A stretch of DNA of 6,698 bases. It comes from an uncultured Sutterella sp. (GTDB lineage: Bacteria; Pseudomonadota; Gammaproteobacteria; Burkholderiales; Burkholderiaceae_F). The notes below the pieces were generated by a model. The model saw only the letters and a program-made list of their open reading frames with translations. It did no database searches and was not told the DNA's origin. Within the stretch, counting starts at the first letter, position 1, and each line of letters opens with the position of its first letter. The translations under genes and the position numbers were made by a program. Shown piece after piece: positions 1 to 5,254 of this stretch. The stretch spans positions 1-6,698 of the forward strand of contig USIM01000048.1 in assembly GCA_900554675.1 (NCBI GenBank), in the 5' to 3' direction.

Positions 1-26
1 TCTAAATTCCTTAGAAGTTTTCGATG

Positions 27-43
27 TTGTGTATATTACACAA
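27..43. promoter_or_regulatory. Palindrome over the candidate -10: possible operator
   Basis: TTGTGTA (27-33) and TACACAA (37-43) form a perfect 7-base inverted repeat with a 3-base centre, spanning the candidate -10 box. Its size and placement fit a site for a dimeric repressor. I cannot name the regulator, and an RNA hairpin is less likely because the predicted transcript would start downstream of it. Confidence 0.4.
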
Positions 44-61
44 TCTTTATAGAAAGAGCAA
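33..61 (-). promoter_or_regulatory. Candidate sigma70 promoter for an off-window minus-strand gene
   Basis: On the minus strand TTGCTC (61-56) and TAATAT (38-33) are separated by exactly 17 bases. The -10 is good; the -35 matches only TTG. It starts in the terminator's U-rich tail, so a new transcript would begin immediately after the operon ends, near position 26. TAAGGA (13-8), a likely ribosome-binding site, is followed by 7 bases to the window edge. A start codon is therefore expected just beyond position 1. The gene itself is not visible. Confidence 0.45.
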
Positions 62-89
62 AAACAAATATGCCTCCCAAAGGGAGGCA
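60..89 (-). terminator. Intrinsic terminator of the operon
   Basis: On the minus strand TGCCTCCC (89-82) pairs perfectly with GGGAGGCA (78-71) around a TTT loop. This 8-bp GC-rich stem is followed by the U-rich tail TATTTGTTTTTGC. This is a classic Rho-independent terminator about 90 bases past the last stop codon. The plus-strand reading lacks a T-run after the stem, so it should act only on the minus-strand transcript. Confidence 0.88.
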
Positions 90-109
90 CTGAATTTGCC
101 ATTCGCCAA

Positions 110-159
110 GTGCTCAGCAAAGAAAAATTATTACAAAGCAACGAGCACTAATAATTTTT
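110..159. repeat. AT-rich inverted repeat with a competing GC stem, 3' of the last gene
   Basis: AAAAATTATTA (123-133) is perfectly complementary to TAATAATTTTT (149-159), an 11-bp stem with a 15-base loop. The loop contains GAGCAC (143-148), which can pair with GTGCTC (110-115) outside the stem. The two pairings cross, so they would be either alternatives or a pseudoknot. On the minus strand the 3' arm is U-rich (TAATAATTTTTCTTTG), so it might act as a weak first terminator or protect the transcript's 3' end. The stretch 91-181 otherwise holds no supported gene. Confidence 0.5.
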
Positions 160-181
160 TCTCACTTATCCGAAAAACACC

Positions 182-376
182 TTACTTTTGAACTGGTTGA
201 GCAGGCTGTTCGTTTACAGGCGTAACAGGTTCGCTCTTCTGTACCTCATTCGGAAACCATGCATCCGGGTCATCAATTTCCTTATTCCATCCCATCACGA
301 TGCCTGCGATCACAACGATCGTAAAGAGGATATTTAAAATCAAACGAACGGTTTTATTAAATTTCTTTTGTGCCAT
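182..376 (-). CDS. Unrecognised 64-residue single-pass membrane protein
   Basis: I do not recognise this small protein. A basic N-terminus (MAQKKFNKTVR) is followed by one hydrophobic segment (about 10-29, VRLILNILFTIVVIAGIVMG). An acidic linker with Trp (WNKEIDDPDAWFP) and a Pro/Gln/Val-rich tail (PVTPVNEQPAQPVQK) complete it. By the positive-inside rule the tail should face the periplasm. There is no lipobox and no clear signal-peptidase site, so a retained N-terminal anchor is more likely than secretion. ATG 376 has AGAGG (387-383) 6 bases upstream, in the 11-base gap after the preceding stop. The strong ribosome-binding site and tight spacing argue that this is a real gene. It is the last gene before the terminator. 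The function is unknown; a link to the envelope is inferred only from topology and its lipid A gene neighbours. Confidence 0.75.
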   Translation of the reverse strand: MAQKKFNKTVRLILNILFTIVVIAGIVMGWNKEIDDPDAWFPNEVQKSEPVTPVNEQPAQPVQK

Positions 377-387
377 CGTGAGCCTCT

Positions 388-876
388 TTACTTAGCAGGA
401 TCCGTCGGGGGCGTTTCATCGGGAGCAAGGCCTGCAAAATAATGGGCCCAACCGCTCATAAAGGCATAGTATTCACGTCGAGACATGGCTTCATGGTTTT
501 CCATAGATAAGCGGCTCAAACGAATAAATTCGGCTAAGAAACGTTTTAACGTGAATTCAAGAATGTCGCCCTCAACATCCTTTTCATTCTTAGCAAAATG
601 TTCGCGCAAATCTTCAGGATCGTAACCGGACTTACGGTTAATACGCTTATCCTTCACCTTGCCTTTAAGGATATTTAAAAAGTCTTGGTAAACATCATTG
701 GCCTGTTCATGAATTTCGGCCGCTTCCGGATGGTGCGGTTCATGTTGATCAATGTAGTCTGCCGTCGAGGCGGTGATTGCCACCTCTTCGAGCAATTCCA
801 TCATGATGTCTGCGCTGGTTAAATCAATCAGCGGCAATGCTTTAGTAGGAGTTGATAATTGTCCAAAAAGCGCCAT
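388..876 (-). CDS. Unrecognised 162-residue acidic, probably helical protein
   Basis: I do not recognise this protein. It has 162 residues with no signal peptide or membrane segment, so it is probably cytosolic. Most of it looks alpha-helical and charged: 20-70 is acidic with a histidine cluster (HEPHHPEAAEIHEQ, 45-58), 71-82 is basic (KGKVKDKRINRK), and 100-150 is amphipathic with many aromatics (REYYAFMSGWAHYFAGL). The tail (151-162) is Pro/Asp-rich and likely flexible. ATG 876 is the only plausible start. Its best ribosome-binding site, GAGAAGG, ends 11 bases upstream, a rather long spacing. It lies 22 bases after the DUF1178 gene and 11 before the small membrane protein, so it is probably cotranscribed. 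Base composition resembles its neighbours, with no sign of transfer. The histidines could bind metal, but nothing proves it. Confidence 0.8.
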   Translation of the reverse strand: MALFGQLSTPTKALPLIDLTSADIMMELLEEVAITASTADYIDQHEPHHPEAAEIHEQANDVYQDFLNILKGKVKDKRINRKSGYDPEDLREHFAKNEKDVEGDILEFTLKRFLAEFIRLSRLSMENHEAMSRREYYAFMSGWAHYFAGLAPDETPPTDPAK

Positions 877-898
877 GGTTAAATCTACCTTCTCACTT

Positions 899-1339
899 TT
901 AATTTTTGGTGTGGATCACACCGTCAGGAATCGGTAAAACACCAATCCCTTCTTCCAATAAATCCTGTGCATCGTTAAGGGTACATTTGCCGTGTATCGT
1001 CCTTGACGGTGCTTTTCCTTGATGAACGGCCCGGGCTTCTTCGGCAAAACGCTCACCGACATCTTCACTGTCTTTGAGCAAACGTCTTGCCGCACTCACC
1101 GCTTTTGCTCTCATGCGAACAATCGCTTCACGTTCATCCAATTTTTCTTGAGCGTCATAGCGCTCTTGATCCCGAAAGCCTCGCACGTGCGCTGCGCTCG
1201 GGACGCGTTTAACGTTGGTGGTCTCACAATAAGGGCAAGCTACCCACTTCTTTTCAATCTGTTCATCCAAGCTTTCAACGGAATCAAACCAACCTTCAAA
1301 GGTGTGGCCAAATTCACATACACAGTTAAAAACTTTCAC
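899..1339 (-). CDS. DUF1178 family zinc-ribbon protein
   Basis: This gene encodes a 146-residue protein of the uncharacterised DUF1178 family, common in alpha- and betaproteobacteria. The N-terminus (VKVFNCVCEFGHTFEGWF) and CPYC (35-38) form a likely zinc ribbon, with Cys8, His12, Cys35 and Cys38 as candidate ligands. After a charged helical middle, the conserved C-terminal region begins with VGERFAEEARAVHQGKAPSR. It continues through LLEEGIGVLPIPDG. I choose GTG 1339 because an AGAGG lies 8 bases upstream and family members begin with this M/V-K-V-F-like segment. The frame stays open upstream to a TTG at 1426, but that would add 29 residues (Cys-rich, no family match) overlapping the end of the methyltransferase gene. 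It lies 25 bases after that gene and 22 before the next. The function is unknown; the zinc site is inferred. Confidence 0.9.
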   Translation of the reverse strand: MKVFNCVCEFGHTFEGWFDSVESLDEQIEKKWVACPYCETTNVKRVPSAAHVRGFRDQERYDAQEKLDEREAIVRMRAKAVSAARRLLKDSEDVGERFAEEARAVHQGKAPSRTIHGKCTLNDAQDLLEEGIGVLPIPDGVIHTKN

Positions 1340-1347
1340 GATGAATG

Positions 1348-1352
1348 CCTCT
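1348..1352 (-). promoter_or_regulatory. Ribosome-binding site for the DUF1178 GTG start
   Basis: AGAGG on the minus strand sits 8 bases before GTG 1339, in the 25-base gap after the methyltransferase stop. It decides in favour of the non-ATG start at 1339 over the longer TTG-initiated frame. Confidence 0.75.
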
Positions 1353-1364
1353 GGCGTCCGACGC

Positions 1365-2168
1365 TTACTTTTGCAACAAACGTCGACGACGCAATTCAAA
1401 CATACAAACAGCCGCAGCTGCAGCAACGTTTAAAGACTCACAATCCTTTTCAATCGGAATGTAGAAACGTTGATCCGCAACCCTTAGGGCTCGATCACTC
1501 AAACCGGGCCCCTCTGCTCCCATCATCCAAACCACAGGCGTTGCTTCCCAATCAGGTGTGGCAAATAGGTCTTTACCGCCACGAGCATCGGCCGCTAAAC
1601 ATTGGGCGTCAAAAAGTTCACCTAATGCTTCAGGTTCTACATTATCGTAGAGATGAGCGGCAAAATGGGCGCCCATACCGGCTCGAAGCGCTTTGGGTGA
1701 CCAAAAGTGCGCACTCGTGGGCGAAGCTGCAATATGCTTGATACCCGCGGCCACTGCAGAGCGAATCAAAGTACCTATATTACCCGGATCTTGAACGCCG
1801 TCTAAGTATAAAACATCGGCTTGAAGCTTTTGAGGCTTCTTAGCTGTCTTAATGGGCACTTCAAGCATCAGGCCGCTGCCGTGCTCAACGGGGCTAATCG
1901 CATCATAAAGGCGCGTATCCAAAAGGTACGCCGGCACATGCTCACGATCAAACGTTTCAATTAATGCAAGCGTTTCATCGGTAAAGGATTCCGAATCACG
2001 AATGATCATGGCAGTGGCTTTAACCTTGCGTTCAAGGCAAACTTGCGCCAAGTGAGCGCCTTCGGCTAAAGTCGCGCCTTCTTTTTTCATCATTCGAGCA
2101 TTGTCAAAAAGCTTTTTCCAACGCTTGTATTTCGCGTTGGCATCACTTTCTATTCTCTGCACTCTCAT
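1365..2168 (-). CDS. TrmH/SpoU-family RNA 2'-O-methyltransferase
   Basis: This is a SPOUT-superfamily, SAM-dependent RNA ribose methyltransferase of 267 residues. The N-terminal part (about 1-110) resembles the SpoU substrate-binding domain, with EGAHL at 36-40. The C-terminal trefoil-knot domain shows all three family motifs. Motif 1 is LDGVQDPGNIGTLIRSA (122-138, conserved Arg136), motif 2 is VVWMMGAEGPGLS (212-224), and motif 3 is FYIPIEKDCESLNVAAAAAV (235-254). The exact target nucleotide, in rRNA or tRNA, cannot be told from sequence, so no symbol is given. The ATG overlaps the rnhB stop as ATGA, which suggests translational coupling. The N-terminus aligns with family members from its first residues, supporting this start. 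The protein ends in an Arg-rich stretch (RRRRLLQK), 25 bases before the next gene. Confidence 0.93.
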   Translation of the reverse strand: MRVQRIESDANAKYKRWKKLFDNARMMKKEGATLAEGAHLAQVCLERKVKATAMIIRDSESFTDETLALIETFDREHVPAYLLDTRLYDAISPVEHGSGLMLEVPIKTAKKPQKLQADVLYLDGVQDPGNIGTLIRSAVAAGIKHIAASPTSAHFWSPKALRAGMGAHFAAHLYDNVEPEALGELFDAQCLAADARGGKDLFATPDWEATPVVWMMGAEGPGLSDRALRVADQRFYIPIEKDCESLNVAAAAAVCMFELRRRRLLQK

Positions 2169-2767
2169 GCTTTTACCATTTCCTTAATCGGAGAAAACGT
2201 CTTACGGTGTATCTCTGAAGGCCCCAACTTTTCAATTGCGGCCAAGTGTTCTGCCGTTCCGTATCCCTTATGCACGGCAAAATGATACCCGGGATAAGAC
2301 TTTTCAGCCGCGACCATCTGCGCATCACGCGTCGTTTTAGCAATAATAGATGCAGCAGAAATCGCTTGAACCTTGGCATCGCCCTTAACAATGGCTTCGC
2401 TTAAATAGTCCCAACGGGGAAGTTTATTGCCGTCAACCTGTACAAAGTCCGGTTGCACCTTTAGCGCTTGAACGGCCCGCTTCATAGCGAGCATTGCCGC
2501 TTGTAAGACGTTAATTTCATCGACTTCTTCACAAGTGGCTTCACCCACGGCCCAAGCCTTCGCTTTGAGTTTAATTTCTTTGGCTAAAACTTCACGTCGT
2601 GCAGCGCTTAACGCTTTACTGTCAGCCAAACCTGCGATCGGTTGGTCGGGATCGAGAATCACCGCGGCTGCAATAACACTACCAGCTAACGCACCACGAC
2701 CGGCTTCATCAACGCCGGCCGTCAGTTCATAGGTGAGCGAGGCAAATAAATCGTCAGCTTCTTGCAT
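2165..2767 (-). CDS. rnhB: Ribonuclease HII
   Basis: RNase HII cleaves the RNA strand of RNA-DNA hybrids and single ribonucleotides in DNA, using acidic residues and divalent metal. From ATG 2767 the protein is 200 residues, within the family range. GVDEAGRG (18-25) supplies Asp20 and Glu21, VQVDGNKLP (109-117) supplies Asp112, and SAASIIAKTTRD (137-148) ends in Asp148. The C-terminal GYGT, GPSEIHRKTFSP block is also present. The usual GRGPLAGP reads GRGALAGS, so both prolines are lost. The start is uncertain. GTG 2785 and GTG 2779 are in frame and overlap lpxB, and GTG 2779 has AAGG 6 bases upstream. ATG 2767 is 4 bases after the lpxB stop but its AGG is only 3 bases away. All options keep the full catalytic domain. 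The stop overlaps the next gene's ATG as ATGA. Confidence 0.94.
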   Translation of the reverse strand: MQEADDLFASLTYELTAGVDEAGRGALAGSVIAAAVILDPDQPIAGLADSKALSAARREVLAKEIKLKAKAWAVGEATCEEVDEINVLQAAMLAMKRAVQALKVQPDFVQVDGNKLPRWDYLSEAIVKGDAKVQAISAASIIAKTTRDAQMVAAEKSYPGYHFAVHKGYGTAEHLAAIEKLGPSEIHRKTFSPIKEMVKA

Positions 2768-2771
2768 TTTC

Positions 2772-3908
2772 CTAGCCACAAACACCCTTAATCGCTTCTG
2801 TCGCTAAAGAGGGCGTATCACGCAAGAGGGAATCGTGCATTTGAGTAAAACGATCCATCAAACGTGCATCATTTCGCTTTTGATAGGCTTCCCAAAGCTG
2901 GAATGCCAAAGGTTCGGCACGGCAGTAATACTGCAAAAGTTCGGGCACTAAAAGTTCGCCAGCTAAAATGTTGGGTAAACTCACATAATTGATGATGCCT
3001 TTTTTCTGCATCATGATGCCGGTAAAGCCTGGCATCGCATAGCCCACCACCATCGGTCGCTTAAAGAGCGCCGCTTCAAGAGCAGCCGTGCCGGAAGCTA
3101 AAAGGACAGCATCCGAAGCTTCCATGGCATCGTGACTCTTACCGCGCACCAAAGTGGTTGCAGCCTTCACACGCGGGAATTGCTCCAAGAACTTCGCAAT
3201 CTGTGCTTCACGGTCGGCATCAGCTGCAGGCACCACAAAGCGTGAAGTGCGGTCAAAATCCAAAATGCGGTCACAGGCGCCGAAAAAGTGCGGAGAGCAC
3301 CAAGCCACTTCAGCTTGACGAGACCCCGGCATCACAGCAAATAAGGGGCCCGTCACGTCTAAACCTAAACGCTCACGGGCAGCAAGCTTATCAGGCTGCA
3401 TCGGGATTTCACGGGCCAAGGGGTGACCGATATAAGTCGAGTCAATCCCCGCTTTATCCATGAGTTCTTTCTCAAACGGAAAGACCAACAACATGTGATC
3501 GACCGCCTTTTTGATCGTGTGAATGCGCTCAGGACGCCACGCCCAAATAGAGGGGCAAACAAAATGGATGGTCTTGATACCTCGTTCTCTTAAAAAGGTT
3601 TCAATCCCGAGATTGAAGTCAGGTGCATCCACCCCGATGAAGGCTCTTGGATTAATTTCAAGAACACGCTTTTTCATCTCCTTTTGAAGCATCAAAAGGC
3701 GAGGCAAGCGTTGAAGCACTTCCACATAACCGCGAACGGCCAATTCAGAGCTCGGATGCCAAGCTTCAAGGCCTGCTTGAACCATCTTTTCGCCACCAAT
3801 ACCAAACATGCGCTCGCCCTCATAAAGAGCACTCACATGCGGTAAAACAAGCGATGCGATATAGTCGCCGGAGGTCTCCCCTGCTAACCAAGCAATGCCT
3901 TTTGCCAT
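2772..3908 (-). CDS. lpxB: Lipid-A-disaccharide synthase LpxB
   Basis: LpxB is a GT19 glycosyltransferase on the inner face of the cytoplasmic membrane. It joins UDP-2,3-diacylglucosamine to 2,3-diacylglucosamine-1-phosphate (lipid X) to make the tetra-acylated disaccharide, releasing UDP. It has 378 residues against 382 in E. coli. Family blocks are in order: AGETSGD (9-15), VDAPDFN (93-99, including the aspartate proposed as catalytic), FVCPSIWAWR (116-125), MPGSRQAEV (193-201), ASGTAALEAAL (271-281) and YVSLPNILAG (308-317). ATG 3908 has GAGGAA about 8 bases upstream, overlapping the end of the lpxA spacer. The C-terminus reaches the rnhB start region, where its TAG stop (2774-2772) forms part of an AGG before the rnhB ATG. 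It looks complete. Confidence 0.97.
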   Translation of the reverse strand: MAKGIAWLAGETSGDYIASLVLPHVSALYEGERMFGIGGEKMVQAGLEAWHPSSELAVRGYVEVLQRLPRLLMLQKEMKKRVLEINPRAFIGVDAPDFNLGIETFLRERGIKTIHFVCPSIWAWRPERIHTIKKAVDHMLLVFPFEKELMDKAGIDSTYIGHPLAREIPMQPDKLAARERLGLDVTGPLFAVMPGSRQAEVAWCSPHFFGACDRILDFDRTSRFVVPAADADREAQIAKFLEQFPRVKAATTLVRGKSHDAMEASDAVLLASGTAALEAALFKRPMVVGYAMPGFTGIMMQKKGIINYVSLPNILAGELLVPELLQYYCRAEPLAFQLWEAYQKRNDARLMDRFTQMHDSLLRDTPSLATEAIKGVCG

Positions 3909-3922
3909 ATTTTTCGTTCCTC

Positions 3923-4720
3923 TTAGTTCTTCGGACGGATAATGCCACGTTGGCTCGATGCGACAAAGTCACGCATCAAGGTTAATTCACGAGACACTTG
4001 AGGATTATTTTCAATCAAAACCGCCAGAGCCTTAACCGCTTCGGCAATCGTCAAACCGTCTCGATAAATCACCTTGTAGGCAGCTTTGAAGGCGTTCAAA
4101 GCCTTCAAATCAAAACCTGCACGGCGCAAACCTACAATATTTAAGCCATGAGGCTCTGCGGGGTTGCCGTTACAAATGACAAAGGGCGGAACGTCCATTA
4201 AAAGAATGGAACCGCCACCCACCATGGCACCTTCGCCAATACGGCAGAATTGGTGAACACCGGCTTGACCGCCCAAAATGGCGTGGTCAGCGACAATGCT
4301 GTGACCGGCCAAACCCACGTTATTGGCTAAAATCGTGTCGTTACCAACGATACAGTCGTGAGCAATATGGGCGTTAGCCATAAAGAGGTTGCGAGAACCC
4401 ACCATGGTAATACCGTGGTCTTGAATCGTACCGGTGGAGATCGTCACGTGTTCACGGATAACGTTATCGTCTCCGATCACCAAACGCGTGGGTTCACCGG
4501 CGTACTTCTTGTCTTGCGGTTCGCAACCGATACTAGCGTTGGGGAAAATGCGGTTACGTTCACCGATTTTGGTGTGACCGTGAACATTCACATGAGAGAT
4601 GAGTTCCGTGCCGGCGCCAATCGTTACATTGGGGCCAATCACACAAAACGGACCAACAACCACATCATCGGCCAATTGAGCTGACGGGTCGACCACTGAG
4701 AATTGATGAATCTTTGCCAT
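3923..4720 (-). CDS. lpxA: UDP-N-acetylglucosamine O-acyltransferase LpxA
   Basis: LpxA catalyses the first lipid A step, moving a (R)-3-hydroxyacyl group from ACP to the 3-OH of UDP-GlcNAc in the cytosol. It is 265 residues against 262 in E. coli. It has a left-handed beta helix of hexapeptide repeats (about 1-190) followed by a helical C-terminal domain (about 195-265). Signature segments are QDKKYAGEPTR (69-79), NAHIAHDC (116-123) and GVHQFCRIG (154-162). With a constant offset of four, His121 matches catalytic His125, and His140 and His156 match His144 and His160. Gly169 matches Gly173, the residue that lets E. coli LpxA take C14 chains, so a long 3-hydroxyacyl donor is predicted. ATG 4720 has AAGG 9 bases upstream. 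The gene ends 14 bases before lpxB. Confidence 0.97.
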   Translation of the reverse strand: MAKIHQFSVVDPSAQLADDVVVGPFCVIGPNVTIGAGTELISHVNVHGHTKIGERNRIFPNASIGCEPQDKKYAGEPTRLVIGDDNVIREHVTISTGTIQDHGITMVGSRNLFMANAHIAHDCIVGNDTILANNVGLAGHSIVADHAILGGQAGVHQFCRIGEGAMVGGGSILLMDVPPFVICNGNPAEPHGLNIVGLRRAGFDLKALNAFKAAYKVIYRDGLTIAEAVKALAVLIENNPQVSRELTLMRDFVASSQRGIIRPKN

Positions 4721-4751
4721 GTCTTCAGACCTTTCTAAAAAGTTACTCTAA

Positions 4752-4787
4752 GAAGTCCCTAGGACTTCGGCCTCGCTTTATTAGGCC
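4752..4787 (-). repeat. Two abutting hairpins in the fabZ-lpxA spacer
   Basis: Read on the minus strand, GGCCT (4787-4783) pairs with AGGCC (4773-4769) around a 9-base loop. Directly after it, GAAGTCC (4768-4762) pairs perfectly with GGACTTC (4758-4752) around the 3-base loop TAG. The two stems touch with no spacer and could stack. The sequence after the second stem (TTAGAGTAACTTTTTAG) has only a short, interrupted T-run, so this is not a convincing terminator. The hairpins end about 31 bases before the lpxA start codon, leaving the ribosome-binding site free. A role in mRNA stability or in setting the FabZ:LpxA ratio is inference. Confidence 0.55.
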
Positions 4788-4791
4788 TGAA

Positions 4792-5241
4792 TTATTCCAC
4801 CTTACGGCGAGCACACATCATCGTGGCTTCACAAGCTAATTGGCCATCCACGGTTGCTGTGACTTCAAACTTGGCAATACCGCCACGATCACGCAAATAG
4901 CGAGCTTCAAGACGCAATTGATCGCCCGGCAACACCACGCGCTTAAAGCGAGCACCGTCGATACCGGCAAAGAAGAACAATGCCTTTTCGTCACGAGCGT
5001 CTTCACCCAAACGTTCCATCGCCAACACGGCACCCGTTTGAGCCATGGCTTCCAAAATCAAAACACCGGGCATCACCGGGCATTCCGGAAAGTGGCCTTG
5101 AAATTGCGGTTCGTTAGCGGTCACGTTCTTGATGCACACGCAGCTCGTCTTGTCTTCAGCGACGCTTTCCACGCGATCGACCAACAAGAACGGATAGCGA
5201 TGCGGAAGCATCTTCATAATGTCATTGATATTGTATTTCAT
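4792..5241 (-). CDS. fabZ: 3-hydroxyacyl-ACP dehydratase FabZ
   Basis: FabZ dehydrates (R)-3-hydroxyacyl-ACP to trans-2-enoyl-ACP in fatty acid elongation and competes with LpxA for the same substrate. The protein has 149 residues, close to the E. coli length of 151, and a single hot-dog fold. The N-terminal [14 protein letters not shown] block and the catalytic segment [21 protein letters not shown] are both intact. They carry His50 and Glu64 at the usual 14-residue separation. I take ATG 5241 as the start. The adjacent in-frame TTG at 5244 would add one residue, but the GAGG at 5252-5249 sits 7 bases before the ATG, which is ideal. The gene lies 13 bases after lpxD. A 71-base gap with hairpins separates it from lpxA, the widest gap in the cluster. 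Confidence 0.97.
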   Translation of the reverse strand: MKYNINDIMKMLPHRYPFLLVDRVESVAEDKTSCVCIKNVTANEPQFQGHFPECPVMPGVLILEAMAQTGAVLAMERLGEDARDEKALFFFAGIDGARFKRVVLPGDQLRLEARYLRDRGGIAKFEVTATVDGQLACEATMMCARRKVE

Positions 5242-5248
5242 CAAAAAA

Positions 5249-5252
5249 CCTC
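5249..5252 (-). promoter_or_regulatory. fabZ ribosome-binding site deciding the start
   Basis: GAGG on the minus strand lies 7 bases upstream of ATG 5241, just after the lpxD stop codon. It favours the ATG over the adjacent in-frame TTG at 5244, which would be only 4 bases away. Confidence 0.75.
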
Positions 5253-5254
5253 GT

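Noticed and set aside
71..89. Bidirectional terminator
   Set aside because: On the plus strand the stem is followed by ctgaatttgcc, with no T-run, so only the minus-strand direction is supported.
24..191. Plus-strand open frame of 55 codons from ATG 24
   Set aside because: It reads straight through the terminator hairpin and the AT-rich inverted repeat, overlaps the end of the 64-residue gene, lacks a convincing ribosome-binding site and has a low-complexity Lys/Asn-rich product.
1019..1741. Plus-strand open frame of 240 codons
   Set aside because: It is antisense to the DUF1178 and methyltransferase genes, both of which show conserved family motifs in their own frames. Its product resembles no family, so it is a shadow.
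2173..2391. Minus-strand open frame inside rnhB
   Set aside because: It is an alternative frame of the conserved rnhB C-terminal region, with an Arg/Leu-rich product and no family features.
4752..4768. Terminator between fabZ and lpxA
   Set aside because: The 7-bp stem is followed by TTAGAGTAACTTTTTAG rather than an immediate U-tract, and termination there would cut off essential lpxA and lpxB. It is kept only as a structured spacer.
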